A DNA stretch of 64,000 nucleotides from Rhodoluna sp. KAS3 (lineage in GTDB: Bacteria > Actinomycetota > Actinomycetes > Actinomycetales > Microbacteriaceae): NCBI RefSeq assembly GCF_026000575.1, contig NZ_AP026910.1:992001-1056000 (forward strand). Direction: 5' to 3'. Below are positions 1-8,115 of the stretch, in pieces. The notes below the pieces were generated by a model. It saw nothing but the letters and a program-made list of their open reading frames with translations. It ran no database searches and was not told the origin of the DNA. The number at the start of each line of letters is the position of its first letter. The stretch's first letter is position 1. Both the position numbers and the translations under genes were made by a program.

Positions 1-680
1 ATTCCCCAGTCAAACTTTTCTTTTGAACGCGAGATTGACAGGTCTTCGAGTCCTCGGCGCACAAACGAGATAACTTCGTTTCGAGCTGAATCCGGCTGAA
101 TGAATTTCGGGTTGGCTTCGAAGTGAGCCAATAGGCGGTCTTCGAATTCGCTGAGCTTGAAGAAGTAGTTGGTTTCTTGAAGTTTTTCTACCGGCTTTGA
201 GTGAATAGCGCAGACAGCTTGCCCAGCAAAAGCACCCTCGCCCTCAAGCAGGTCAGCTTCGGTTTTGTACTCTTCGCAGCCAACACAGTAGTTACCTTCG
301 TACGAACCCCGATAAATGAAACCGGTGTCGTAAAGGTGCTGCAAGAACTTCTGGACAGCCTTTTCGTGACGCGGTTCAGTTGTGCGAATGAAATCCTGGT
401 TGCGAATATCGATGGTTTCAAGCAACGGCAACCATGCCTCGGCGACCAGTTTGTCAGCCCAGTCCTGCGGAGTGGTCTTGTTAGCCGCAGCAGTGCGCAA
501 AATCTTCTCGCCGTGCTCGTCAGTGCCGGTCAGCAAGAATGAATTCTCGCCGCGCTGACGGTGCCAGCGTGCCAAAACGTCCGATGCAACCTCGGTGTAG
601 GCGTGACCGATGTGGGGAGCATCGTTGACATAGAAGATCGGAGTCGTGACGTAGAACGACTTTCCGTTGATATTTGGCAT
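1..680 (-). CDS. metG: Methionyl-tRNA synthetase, N-terminal part (cut by window edge)
   Basis: Charges tRNA-Met with methionine in the cytoplasm. The visible 226 residues begin MPNINGKSFYVTTPIFYVND and carry the class I signature as APHIGHAYTE, the TGTDEHGEK segment of the active site and the start of the zinc-binding insertion (YCVGCEEYK), all in the family's usual order. The KMSKS loop and anticodon-binding domain lie beyond base 1. A second in-frame ATG at 689 would add METM; neither start has a strong Shine-Dalgarno sequence. The gene follows rsmI on the same strand with a gap under 30 bases, so the two are probably cotranscribed. Confidence 0.95.
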   Translation of the reverse strand, partial: MPNINGKSFYVTTPIFYVNDAPHIGHAYTEVASDVLARWHRQRGENSFLLTGTDEHGEKILRTAAANKTTPQDWADKLVAEAWLPLLETIDIRNQDFIRTTEPRHEKAVQKFLQHLYDTGFIYRGSYEGNYCVGCEEYKTEADLLEGEGAFAGQAVCAIHSKPVEKLQETNYFFKLSEFEDRLLAHFEANPKFIQPDSARNEVISFVRRGLEDLSISRSKEKFDWG

Positions 681-707
681 GGTTTCCATCTTAACCGAGG
701 TGTGGCA

Positions 708-1538
708 TCAGTTTTTCGATGCTTGACGCTGCTCAAGCACCAACTGGTAGAGCTCACTCTTGCTGGCGCCTGCAGCTGAAGCAATCTCAGCCACGGCCTC
801 CTTGAGCCTCGCTCCGTCTTCGATTAGCGCCAGTACCTGCTGAATCAGGTCATCCGGCTTAGCTTCGATAACTTCTGCCCCGGCGATTACCAGAACCATT
901 TCACCTCGAGGTTCGGTGTTCGCCCAAGTAGCTAGCTCGGCAAGTGTGCCTCGCTCGGTATGTTCGAACTTTTTTGTAAGTTCACGCGACACAGATGCTC
1001 TGCGATCAACTCCAAGCTCTGCGGCTGCATCCTGAAGCGATTCAAGGATGCGGTGAGGTGATTCAAAGAAAACCATGGTTCGGGATTCACGTGCCAGAGA
1101 TGCAAAAGTCTTGCGACGGTCGCCGCTCTTTCTTGGCAAAAACCCTTCAAAACTGAATCGGTCCGTTGGCAACCCAGATACGGCGAGCGCACTCAGCACA
1201 GCTGAAGGTCCAGGGATGACCGTTACTTCGATTCCAGCGGCAACGGCTGCGCGTACCAGCAGGAATCCCGGATCACTGACCGTAGGCATTCCAGCATCAC
1301 TAACCACCAAAACCGACTCTTCAGCGGCAATCTCAAGAATCGATTCAATCCGATCGCCTTCGTTGTGTTCGTGAAGGCTGAACAGTCTGGCGTTGAGTTT
1401 GATGCCCAACGAGTTTGCGAGCTTGAGTAGGCTGCGGGTGTCTTCAGCGGCGATAAAACGCGATTCGCGAAGGTGTTCCACCAGACGCGGAGAAGCATCG
1501 GACAGGTTACCAATGGGAGTCGCAGCAAGAATGAGCAC
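708..1538 (-). CDS. rsmI: 16S rRNA 2'-O-ribose C1402 methyltransferase RsmI
   Basis: Methylates the ribose of C1402 in the decoding centre of 16S rRNA, using S-adenosylmethionine. The 276-residue length and the motifs LILAATPIGNLSDASPR at the N-terminus, AEDTRS near residue 33, SDAGMPTVSDPG and VIPGPSAVLSAL in the middle are typical of this tetrapyrrole-methylase-fold family. Translation starts at GTG. The gene is divergent from the protein mannosyltransferase and precedes metG, an arrangement shared by many Actinobacteria. Confidence 0.95.
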   Translation of the reverse strand: MLILAATPIGNLSDASPRLVEHLRESRFIAAEDTRSLLKLANSLGIKLNARLFSLHEHNEGDRIESILEIAAEESVLVVSDAGMPTVSDPGFLLVRAAVAAGIEVTVIPGPSAVLSALAVSGLPTDRFSFEGFLPRKSGDRRKTFASLARESRTMVFFESPHRILESLQDAAAELGVDRRASVSRELTKKFEHTERGTLAELATWANTEPRGEMVLVIAGAEVIEAKPDDLIQQVLALIEDGARLKEAVAEIASAAGASKSELYQLVLEQRQASKN

Positions 1539-1549
1539 GCTCTATTGTC

Positions 1550-1565
1550 TAGCATTGGGCAGGTG
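1550..1565 (+). promoter_or_regulatory. Probable leaderless -10 box for the mannosyltransferase
   Basis: TAGCAT is followed by 7 bases and GTG at 1563. It fits the TANNNT-N6/7-start pattern repeated in this window and supports the GTG start over the longer frame that overlaps rsmI. Confidence 0.45.
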
Positions 1566-3008
1566 ATTGCTTTACTAAACCGGATACGCCACAACACTCG
1601 GATTGTGTCCGCGTTCGAGCGCTGGGCGATGCTTGCCATCATGGGCCTAGCGGCGGTGCTCAGATTATGGAACCTGGGCTACCCAGCCAAACTTGTTTTC
1701 GACGAGACCTACTACGTCAAGGACGCTTGGTCACTCTGGAATACCGGTGCCGAGCGAAGCTGGCCGGAAAACGCCAATCCGGCTTTCGAAGCGGGGCAAG
1801 TCGACACCTATTTGACTGAGCCAAGTTTTGTCGTTCACCCGCCCCTCGGCAAGTGGATTATCGGATTTGGCATGTGGCTCTTCGGCCCAGAAAACCCTGC
1901 ATCTTGGAGGGCATCGGTCGCAATCATCGGCATCGCGATGGTTTACCTGATCTACCTAGTTGCCCGCATCCTGTTCCGATCCAAGTTTTGGGCTATTGCC
2001 AGCGCCTTTTTACTTGCCATTGATGGCCACGCGATCGTGTTGTCGCGCACAGCCCTTCTCGACAACATCCTGGCATTTTTTGTACTTCTGGCTTTTTATG
2101 CCGTGCTTCGAGATCAACAGTCTCGGGCAACTAATTCAATCGGCTGGAGAAGACCGTGGTTAATCGGTGCAGGGCTGATTCTTGGCGCCGCCATGGCAGT
2201 CAAATGGTCTGGGCTCTATTTTGCAGTTGCCTTCGGCCTCTATCTGGTTGTCAGTGAGGCACTTGAGCGCAGAAAAAATCAACCCATCGGGTGGGGTTCG
2301 GCCAGCGCAAAGCAGGCGCTAAGAATCTTCACACTGATGGCCCCGGGGGCAGCACTGGTTTACCTCGTCAGTTGGACTGGCTGGATTTTGGGCACGGATG
2401 GCTACCAGCGCCAGTATGCACCAACCTGGTTTGAATCACTGATTGCCTACCATGAGAACTCCTATGGCTTCCATGTTGGTTTGGTAACACCTCACTCCTA
2501 TGCCTCAAATCCACTCACCTGGCTTTTTGGTCTGAGGCCAACGAGCTTCTTTTACGAGGGAGTCAATAATGGCGTCGGCGGTTGCACCGCAGCTGAGAAC
2601 TGCTCGTCTGCGATTACAGCCCTAGGCAATCCATTTATCTGGTGGCCAGCAGCACTGGCCTTGTTCTTTGTGTTGGTCTGGTTCATAAAAATGCGCGACC
2701 GGACAGCAGGGCTGATTCTGTTGGGCATTCTTGCCGGTTACGTACCGTGGCTATTTTTCATGCAGCGCACAACTTTTCAGTTTTACGCAATCGCATTCCT
2801 GCCGTGGATGATTTTGGCCCTGGTTTATGTCATTCAGATTTACCTCAAAGATGCCGGGCCTGTAGCTGGCTACAAGATCCGTTTTTGGGTGGTCACGTAC
2901 CTGATCGTCGTTTTTGCAGCAACGATTTACTTCTTGCCGATTTGGAACGGAACACTGATTCCATACAATTTCTGGCGCGGTCACATGTGGCTGCCAAGCT
3001 GGATTTAG
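1563..3008 (+). CDS. Polyprenol-phosphate-mannose protein mannosyltransferase (GT39)
   Basis: Integral membrane enzyme predicted to move mannose from polyprenyl-phosphate-mannose onto Ser/Thr of exported proteins. The sequence shows the N-terminal membrane helix, the conserved acidic pair in KLVFDETYYVKDAW, the periplasmic-type loop (VVHPPLGKWIIG), many hydrophobic helices and the late GLRPTSFFYEG segment typical of bacterial PMT. Length is about 481 residues from the GTG at 1563; a longer frame from 1473 would run deep into rsmI and is less likely. It is the first gene of a run with YciI and an aldo/keto reductase. The same rsmI-pmt neighbour pair is known in Mycobacterium (Rv1003/Rv1002c). 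Confidence 0.9.
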   Translation: MIALLNRIRHNTRIVSAFERWAMLAIMGLAAVLRLWNLGYPAKLVFDETYYVKDAWSLWNTGAERSWPENANPAFEAGQVDTYLTEPSFVVHPPLGKWIIGFGMWLFGPENPASWRASVAIIGIAMVYLIYLVARILFRSKFWAIASAFLLAIDGHAIVLSRTALLDNILAFFVLLAFYAVLRDQQSRATNSIGWRRPWLIGAGLILGAAMAVKWSGLYFAVAFGLYLVVSEALERRKNQPIGWGSASAKQALRIFTLMAPGAALVYLVSWTGWILGTDGYQRQYAPTWFESLIAYHENSYGFHVGLVTPHSYASNPLTWLFGLRPTSFFYEGVNNGVGGCTAAENCSSAITALGNPFIWWPAALALFFVLVWFIKMRDRTAGLILLGILAGYVPWLFFMQRTTFQFYAIAFLPWMILALVYVIQIYLKDAGPVAGYKIRFWVVTYLIVVFAATIYFLPIWNGTLIPYNFWRGHMWLPSWI

Positions 3009-3020
3009 TGTTAAGCCATG
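3006..3020 (+). promoter_or_regulatory. Stop codon/-10 overlap: TAGTGT-N6-ATG
   Basis: The TAG stop of the mannosyltransferase is the first half of a TANNNT hexamer (TAGTGT), followed by exactly 6 bases and the ATG of the YciI gene. There is no Shine-Dalgarno sequence, so a leaderless transcript is likely. Confidence 0.45.
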
Positions 3021-3299
3021 TCTACATTTGCAGTCACCTACTTTTATTCAGCCGACCCTGCGCAACTAGCAGAGGTGCGCCCACTTCACCGGGAATGGCT
3101 GAGCGGTCATTTTTCAACCGGTTCGCTACTGGCTAGTGGGCCAAAGGTTGACACCCCGGGTGCCCTCCTTATCTGGTCAGCCAAATCTGTCGAAGAGCTT
3201 GCCATAGTTCTCGACAACGACCCGTTTGATATTGCCGGTTTCATTGGTGAGCGGGTTATCGAAGAGTGGAACCCTATCTTTGGACCTTGGAGCAGCTAA
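3018..3299 (+). CDS. YciI-family protein
   Basis: Small single-domain protein (93 residues) of the YCII-related ferredoxin-like fold. It keeps the N-terminal strand FAVTYFYS, the His of RPLHREWL and the conserved acidic motif LDNDPFDIAG that defines the family's putative active site. The substrate is unknown; YciI proteins are thought to be small enzymes acting on ring compounds, but this is not settled. It sits 9 bases after the mannosyltransferase and its TAA overlaps the ATG of the aldo/keto reductase (TAATG), so the last two genes are translationally coupled. Confidence 0.85.
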   Translation: MSTFAVTYFYSADPAQLAEVRPLHREWLSGHFSTGSLLASGPKVDTPGALLIWSAKSVEELAIVLDNDPFDIAGFIGERVIEEWNPIFGPWSS

Positions 3300-4129
3300 T
3301 GACACCAAACGCAGTGCCCCAAATCACGCTCAATAATGGTCAGAGTATTCCTCAGCTAGGTCTTGGCGTTTACAAGGTCAGCCAGAATGCCGCCGTCGAA
3401 TTGGTCCACGAGGCAATCAAAGTTGGCTACCGACGAATTGATACCGCCGCGCTTTACGGCAACGAGGCTGAAGTTGGCCAAGCAATTCGCAAAAGCGGTA
3501 TTCCCCGCGACGAGATTTTTGTAACTACAAAAATTTGGAATGACCGTCAGGGCCGATCGCATGCGCCCGAGGCAATTGAAGAGAGCCTCAAGCGCCTTGA
3601 CATCGGGCACATTGACATGCTGCTAATTCACTGGCCGTGCCCAACCCAAAATCTGTTTGTAGAAACCTGGAAGGTTTTTGAAGAAGCCCTTGGCACTGGC
3701 AAAATCCGTGGCATCGGCGTTTCGAACTTCGAGCCACATCACCTTGACGCTTTGCTGGAATCAGGGTCGACGGTTCCAGCGCTTAACCAGGTAGAACTGC
3801 ACCCAGCTTTTCAGCAACCCGAGGTGCGCCACTACAACCGTGAGCACGGCATCGCGACTGAAGCTTGGTCTCCGCTTGGCCGCGGTCGCTACGAAGGTGA
3901 CTCAGCACTTTCGGAAATTGCCACAACTCACGAACGCTCCGTAGCACAGGTGATTCTGCGCTGGCACATCCAAATCGGAAACCTGGTCATTCCTAAAACA
4001 GGCAATTACGATCGCCTGGTTGAGAACATCTCGGTTTTCGATTTTGAACTGTCCGAGCTTGAGATGCAGGCCATCGCGAGCCTCGACACTGGCGCGCGAA
4101 CCGGACTGAATCCTAACGAATTTGGCTAG
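3299..4129 (+). CDS. Aldo/keto reductase (2,5-diketo-D-gluconate reductase type)
   Basis: Cytoplasmic NADPH-dependent reductase of the AKR5 type, about 276 residues. The catalytic tetrad is present in order: Asp and Tyr in DTAALYGNEAEVG, Lys in TTKIWN, His in LLIHWP. The C-terminal nucleotide-binding loop IPKTGNYDRLVENI is also present. ATG at 3299 overlaps the preceding stop and gives the normal N-terminus (MTPNAVPQITLNNG); the longer frame to 3266 only covers the YciI end. Its stop codon interlocks with that of terC on the other strand (CTAG, 4126-4129). The natural substrate cannot be read from the sequence. Confidence 0.92.
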   Translation: MTPNAVPQITLNNGQSIPQLGLGVYKVSQNAAVELVHEAIKVGYRRIDTAALYGNEAEVGQAIRKSGIPRDEIFVTTKIWNDRQGRSHAPEAIEESLKRLDIGHIDMLLIHWPCPTQNLFVETWKVFEEALGTGKIRGIGVSNFEPHHLDALLESGSTVPALNQVELHPAFQQPEVRHYNREHGIATEAWSPLGRGRYEGDSALSEIATTHERSVAQVILRWHIQIGNLVIPKTGNYDRLVENISVFDFELSELEMQAIASLDTGARTGLNPNEFG

Positions 4130-5112
4130 ATAGAAGCTTTCTTCTTACGGGTAACGAAGAGGCTCAGCGCGGTAGTTACAACCAAGGTCACCAGAATTAC
4201 GCTCAGTGAGAGCTCAGTGCTAATTTCTGGAGCCCACTTGATTGGCTCGCCACCATTAATGAACGCAAGTTCGTTCTCGTGCATAGCGTGCAGCACCAAC
4301 TTGACACCAATCCAAGCAAGGATGATCGAGAGACCTAGACCTAGGTACTTTAGGCGCTCCATCAAGCCGCTCAACAAGAAGTAGAGCTGGCGAAGACCGA
4401 GCAGTGCAAAAGCGTTGGCAGTGAAAACGATGTAGGCCTCATCGGTTAGACCGTAGACCGCCGGAATTGAATCAAGAGCGAAAAGCACATCGGTGGTGCC
4501 GATGGTGATCATGACCAGAAGCAAAGGAGTCAGGAAGCGCTTGCCGTCCTGCTTGATAACCAGTTTCGAGCCGTGAAACTCATCGACGGTTGCAAAGTTC
4601 TTGCGAACCCATTTCATGACTAATCCGCCAGGGACCTTGTCTTCTTTGGCCTCGTGGAAGGTGTCCCAGACCAGCATGAACGCTGTGTAAACCAGGAAGA
4701 AACCGAATAGGTAGAAAACCCAGCTGAAGGCGTCGATAGCCGCGGCACCGAGGGCAATGAACAGGCCACGAAGCACAAGCGCAATCGCGATACCGGCAAG
4801 CAGAGCCTCACTCTGCAGGCGGCGCGGAACCTTGAACTGACTGAAAATGATCAAAAATACAAACAGGTTGTCGACCGACAGGCTCTTCTCGGTAATAAAA
4901 CCGGCGATGAACTCGTTGCCGTACTGGCCTCCCCAAACCTGGGCCACAAACCAACCGAAGACTACCGCCAAACCGATAAACAGCATGCTCTGAAGAGCAG
5001 ACTCTTTGAAGCTTGGCTCGTGTGGGTGGCGTGACTGGTAGATCAAGTCGAAAGCGATTAGACCAACCAAAGACAGAACGGTTACTACCCAGACCCAAGT
5101 TTCAATATGCAT
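4126..5112 (-). CDS. TerC/Alx-family membrane metal exporter
   Basis: Polytopic membrane protein of 328 residues in the TerC superfamily, whose members export manganese or act in metal homeostasis and metalation of exported proteins. The two acidic signature segments are present, EKSLSVDNLFVF near residue 75 and LFALDSIPAVYG near residue 210, with about nine hydrophobic helices and a short basic C-terminus (TRKKKASI). It stands alone between two plus-strand units. A TAGAAT hexamer lies exactly 6 bases before the ATG, suggesting a leaderless mRNA. I see no manganese riboswitch in the short upstream space. Confidence 0.9.
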   Translation of the reverse strand: MHIETWVWVVTVLSLVGLIAFDLIYQSRHPHEPSFKESALQSMLFIGLAVVFGWFVAQVWGGQYGNEFIAGFITEKSLSVDNLFVFLIIFSQFKVPRRLQSEALLAGIAIALVLRGLFIALGAAAIDAFSWVFYLFGFFLVYTAFMLVWDTFHEAKEDKVPGGLVMKWVRKNFATVDEFHGSKLVIKQDGKRFLTPLLLVMITIGTTDVLFALDSIPAVYGLTDEAYIVFTANAFALLGLRQLYFLLSGLMERLKYLGLGLSIILAWIGVKLVLHAMHENELAFINGGEPIKWAPEISTELSLSVILVTLVVTTALSLFVTRKKKASI

Positions 5113-5124
5113 GCCTCTATTCTA
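5110..5124 (-). promoter_or_regulatory. Leaderless -10 box of terC (TAGAAT-N6-ATG)
   Basis: On the minus strand TAGAAT is followed by AGAGGC and the terC ATG. Spacing is the same as at the other leaderless candidates here. Confidence 0.5.
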
Positions 5125-5206
5125 AGAACCCCCAGACGGGCCCAGGTCCGGAATAAAAAGATGTGCAAAAGGTATGAGACTGTTAGAACAAGTCAAGGGA
5201 GATGCA

Positions 5207-6103
5207 GTGAAAGTCCTAATATCCGGTGCGTCAGGCCTAATTGGCACCGAACTGGTGCGCCAGCTAAAAGCCTCTGGCGACACTCCGCTTCGATTGGTTC
5301 GACGCAAGGCCAGAAATTCTGAAGAAATTGAATGGAATCCCAAAGCTGGTGTTCTGGACTCTGCTGCCCTTGAGGGTATCGATGCTGTTGTGAACCTAGC
5401 CGGAGCAACTACCGGTAAATTACCTTGGACTTCAAAATACAAGGAAGAGATTATCTCCAGTCGAATCGACTCGACCAGGACGCTGGTGAAGGCGATGGCT
5501 GAGTGCAAGAATCCACCACCAGTCTTTATCAGTGGTTCAGCATCTGGAATTTACGGGGATCGCAAAGATGAAGTCCTAACCGAGGATGCCGGTAAAGGTA
5601 CAGGCTTCTTGAGCGACCTTGCATACGCTTGGGAGCAGGAAGCCCTAAAGGCCCCTTCAAACGTCCGAGTAGTTTTGGTCAGAACCACCATGGTTATGAG
5701 CAGGGCCCTCGGTGCACTTGGCCGACTACTTCCACTAATCAAACTTGGCGTGGGCGGACCGCTTGGCAACGGTCAGCAATGGTGGGCCTGGATTACGGTC
5801 CAAGATGAAGCCGCTGCCATACTTCACCTGATTCGGACCCCGACCGCAACTGGCGCTTACAATCTCACAGCGCCCGAGCCGGCAACCTGCAAGCAGATAA
5901 TCGCCTCACTCGGCCGTCACCTCAAGCGCCCAACTCTGCTGCCGGTACCCGCATTTGCGCTTCGTCTGATCTTGGGTGAAGCAGCCGACGAGTTGCTGCT
6001 GTGCAGCCAAAACATGTCGGCCCAACGACTTTTGAGCACCGGCTTCAAGTTTGCCCACCCAGACCTAGAGTCAGCAACTGCCTGGGTTGTTTCAAAGGAC
6101 TAA
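5207..6103 (+). CDS. TIGR01777-family NAD(P)-dependent epimerase (DUF1731)
   Basis: Extended short-chain dehydrogenase with an N-terminal Rossmann motif SGASGLIGTELVRQL and a C-terminal DUF1731 region (LLPVPAFALRLILGEAADELLLCSQ) that marks the YfcH/SULA family. Residues such as VFISGSASGIYGDR and FLSDLAYAWEQEA are family hallmarks. GTG at 5207 is preferred because AAGGGA lies 6 bases upstream and the protein then starts directly at the first strand (VKVLISGASG); an ATG at 5174 would add 11 unusual residues. Substrate unknown. A strong bidirectional terminator follows. Confidence 0.9.
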   Translation: MKVLISGASGLIGTELVRQLKASGDTPLRLVRRKARNSEEIEWNPKAGVLDSAALEGIDAVVNLAGATTGKLPWTSKYKEEIISSRIDSTRTLVKAMAECKNPPPVFISGSASGIYGDRKDEVLTEDAGKGTGFLSDLAYAWEQEALKAPSNVRVVLVRTTMVMSRALGALGRLLPLIKLGVGGPLGNGQQWWAWITVQDEAAAILHLIRTPTATGAYNLTAPEPATCKQIIASLGRHLKRPTLLPVPAFALRLILGEAADELLLCSQNMSAQRLLSTGFKFAHPDLESATAWVVSKD

Positions 6104-6116
6104 CCAAACCGATAAG

Positions 6117-6149
6117 AAAAATGCCCGACCAAAACGGTCGGGCATTTTT
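6117..6149. terminator. Bidirectional intrinsic terminator
   Basis: Perfect 14-base inverted repeat (AAAAATGCCCGACC and its complement) with a 5-base loop. It carries a T-run on both strands and serves the epimerase gene and the convergent H1-like gene. Confidence 0.93.
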
Positions 6150-6163
6150 GCTTGAGTCTAGAT

Positions 6164-6706
6164 TTACTTCTTTGGTGCAGCCTTGGTTGCAGCTGGCTTT
6201 GCCGCGGTCTTAGCAGCTGGCTTTGCCGCGGTCTTAGCGGCAGGCTTCGCAGCAGGCTTAGCAGCTGGCTTCGCGGCTGGCTTTGCAGCAGGCTTCGCAG
6301 CAGGCTTTGCCGCGGTCTTAGCGGCTGGCTTCGCAGCAGGCTTTGCCGCGGTCTTAGCAGCTGGCTTCGCAGCTGGCTTGGTAGCTGGCTTTGCAGCAGC
6401 AGCCTTAGCGGTAGTTTTTGCCGCAGTTCCTGCAGCCTTCTTTACAGCGGTGCCTGCAGTCTTGGTGGCCTTGGTAGCAGCCTTACCAGCAGTGCGTACA
6501 GCGGCGGTGGTCTTCTTTTCAGCTACCTTTGCGGTTTCGGCAACCTTCTTCTCAACGGTCTTGACTGTTGAGTCAACCTTCTTCTCTACATCAGCTGCAA
6601 CCTTGGCAGCCTCGTCGACAACCTCAGCGGCAAGCTTGCCTGCATCCTTTGCGATGTTCTTTGCGTTCTTGCTAAAAAGTCTTTTAGCGGTCTCAAAAAT
6701 TCCCAT
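6164..6706 (-). CDS. Histone H1-like Ala/Lys/Pro-rich protein
   Basis: A 180-residue protein in two parts. Residues 1-80 are an amphipathic, Ala/Lys/Glu-rich helical region with repeated VEKKV/VAEKK blocks, resembling LEA or apolipoprotein-like coils. Residues 107-174 are 17 tandem tetrapeptides of the PAAK/TAAK type, like the C-terminal tails of eukaryotic H1 and of bacterial H1-like and HupB-type proteins. It is strongly basic and probably binds DNA or other polyanions; this is inferred from composition. A good Shine-Dalgarno (GGAG, 6-7 bases before ATG) supports the minus strand. The overlapping plus-strand frame of hydrophobic AAGF repeats is an artefact of the repeat. Confidence 0.82.
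   Translation of the reverse strand: MGIFETAKRLFSKNAKNIAKDAGKLAAEVVDEAAKVAADVEKKVDSTVKTVEKKVAETAKVAEKKTTAAVRTAGKAATKATKTAGTAVKKAAGTAAKTTAKAAAAKPATKPAAKPAAKTAAKPAAKPAAKTAAKPAAKPAAKPAAKPAAKPAAKPAAKTAAKPAAKTAAKPAATKAAPKK
6185..6394 (-). repeat. 12-base tandem repeat coding PAAK units
   Basis: About 17 imperfect 12-base units within the H1-like gene, varying mainly by a Pro/Thr switch and third-position changes. Such tracts are prone to copy-number change by slippage. Confidence 0.85.
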
Positions 6707-6797
6707 GATAATCTCCTGAAATTAGAATTCGGATTCACTAAAACCTTACTTGACTAATGCTTTGTATGGCCAAGGCTCGAGTGAACTAGCTGGGTAA

Positions 6798-7415
6798 TTA
6801 TCCGTTTGCGCGTCGGCGTCGCAAAATTTCGTCAAGCTCCTGAGAGCTAAGAGTGCGAGTTGGTTCAATACTGATTACCTCGGCCAGCACCGGGGTCTCA
6901 AGTTCACCAATTCGCTGGCGCGGTGCCGGTAGTGGGTTTGGCTCCCAAGCACGATCCTCCGCAATACTTGCTGCTCCAACTCCGCTAGAGGCTTCTGTAA
7001 AGATTGCCGACCGTGTTCGGTGCGAGCGGGCAACCAATGCCCTGGCCTGCTTGGTCGCCTTGCGCAGCGTTGCAATTGAAAGTGCGGCTACAGCCAAACA
7101 ACCCGCAACGGCAAACCACAGGTTCACATCGGTGATGGCCTGTACTGAAAGAAAGCCTGCGGCAACTATTGAGCTAAGCAGCAAGGTTCCAAAAATTCTT
7201 CGAGTGACCGACAGTCGGTAGTTGCGCTCTGCGAGGGCTGCCACTGTGCCGGTTACGTTGCGCTTTGCATCGCGAAGTTCTGATCGAATTTCACCGGCAA
7301 ACTTGCGCTCATTTTGACGCTCTTCAGAGCGCTTGAACCATGACGGTACAAAAACCCAAATCCATAGGGCAGCGATAATCATCAGCATCAGCCCGCCGGA
7401 TCCATTGAAGTTCAT
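6798..7415 (-). CDS. Membrane protein of the Rv0996 neighbourhood type
   Basis: A 205-residue protein with one hydrophobic helix at the extreme N-terminus (LMLMIIAALWIWVFVPSWF), a basic stretch, two more helices around residues 77-115 and a polar C-terminal tail. I do not recognise a named domain. It follows the RimJ-type acetyltransferase gene as in Mycobacterium, where a membrane protein (Rv0996) follows rimJ (Rv0995). A TATCTT hexamer 6 bases before the ATG suggests its own leaderless promoter in the 16-base gap. The function is unknown. Confidence 0.75.
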   Translation of the reverse strand: MNFNGSGGLMLMIIAALWIWVFVPSWFKRSEERQNERKFAGEIRSELRDAKRNVTGTVAALAERNYRLSVTRRIFGTLLLSSIVAAGFLSVQAITDVNLWFAVAGCLAVAALSIATLRKATKQARALVARSHRTRSAIFTEASSGVGAASIAEDRAWEPNPLPAPRQRIGELETPVLAEVISIEPTRTLSSQELDEILRRRRANG

Positions 7416-7427
7416 AGTTCAAAGATA
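7413..7427 (-). promoter_or_regulatory. Leaderless -10 box (TATCTT-N6-ATG)
   Basis: On the minus strand TATCTT, then TGAACT, then the ATG of the membrane protein gene; no Shine-Dalgarno sequence is seen. Confidence 0.45.
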
Positions 7428-7431
7428 TGAG

Positions 7432-8064
7432 TCAGCTGCCAAGGTTGCCGTCATTTAATTCGGTGTGTTTAATACCCGAGTCATTTTCTCGTAGCCAGGG
7501 GTAGTCAACTGTAGGTGTTCTGCCGTTTATCCATCGATTCAACAAACCGCCGACGACTTCCTCGTGCGTAATGGCAAACGAATAGTGGTCGCGCCATGCA
7601 CCATTGATGTGAATGTATCGCTCCTTGAGGCCCTCAAATCGCATACCCAACTTTTCAACCACCCGAAGCGAGGCAACATTTTCAGGTCGAATATCAATTT
7701 CACAGCGGTGCAAACCATGTTGACTGAATAGGTAATCAATCACCAGGGCAACAGCCGTTGGGGTCACTCCCCTACCTGCAACTTCTGGCACCACCCAATA
7801 GCCCAGCGTCGCAGAGCTCAGGGAGCCAAAAACCATATTCGAAACATTAAGTTGGCCAACAATGCGCCCATCGATTTCGATCACAAACGGCAATCCCTGG
7901 TTGGCGCTCATCTGCCTGCGAAGGGCCTTTATTTGGTGGCGCATTTCGAACGAGTTTGGCCCAAAGGGATTAGTCGCCTCCCATGGGCGAAGCCATTCAC
8001 GATTGCCCAGAACTCGTTCTTCAAGCTCCTTGGCGTCGCGAACTCGAACAATTCGGACGAGCAC
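7432..8064 (-). CDS. RimJ/RimL-type GNAT acetyltransferase
   Basis: N-acetyltransferase of about 210 residues in the RimJ/RimL branch, which acetylates N-terminal amino groups of proteins, classically ribosomal S5. Visible GNAT features are LGYWVVPEVAGRGVTPTAVAL (acetyl-CoA pyrophosphate loop) and the late strand VEKLGMRFEGLKERYIHING with a following YSFAI. The GTG at 8064 is preferred because the longest frame would overlap the divergent cyclo-ligase gene and add a non-homologous-looking N-terminus; the Shine-Dalgarno is weak. The rimJ/5-formyl-THF cyclo-ligase pairing is also seen in Mycobacterium. Confidence 0.85.
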   Translation of the reverse strand: MLVRIVRVRDAKELEERVLGNREWLRPWEATNPFGPNSFEMRHQIKALRRQMSANQGLPFVIEIDGRIVGQLNVSNMVFGSLSSATLGYWVVPEVAGRGVTPTAVALVIDYLFSQHGLHRCEIDIRPENVASLRVVEKLGMRFEGLKERYIHINGAWRDHYSFAITHEEVVGGLLNRWINGRTPTVDYPWLRENDSGIKHTELNDGNLGS

Positions 8065-8115
8065 GTCGCCGTGAGAGAAACCAAAAGATGTAGCCACGAT
8101 GGCAAGATTAGTCCC

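Noticed and set aside
2642-3136. 164-residue frame across the mannosyltransferase end
   Set aside because: Shadow frame inside a well-supported gene; no protein features.
6183-6719. Plus-strand open frame of AAGF-type hydrophobic repeats
   Set aside because: It is the complement of the H1-like PAAK repeat gene, which has a proper ribosome binding site and composition.
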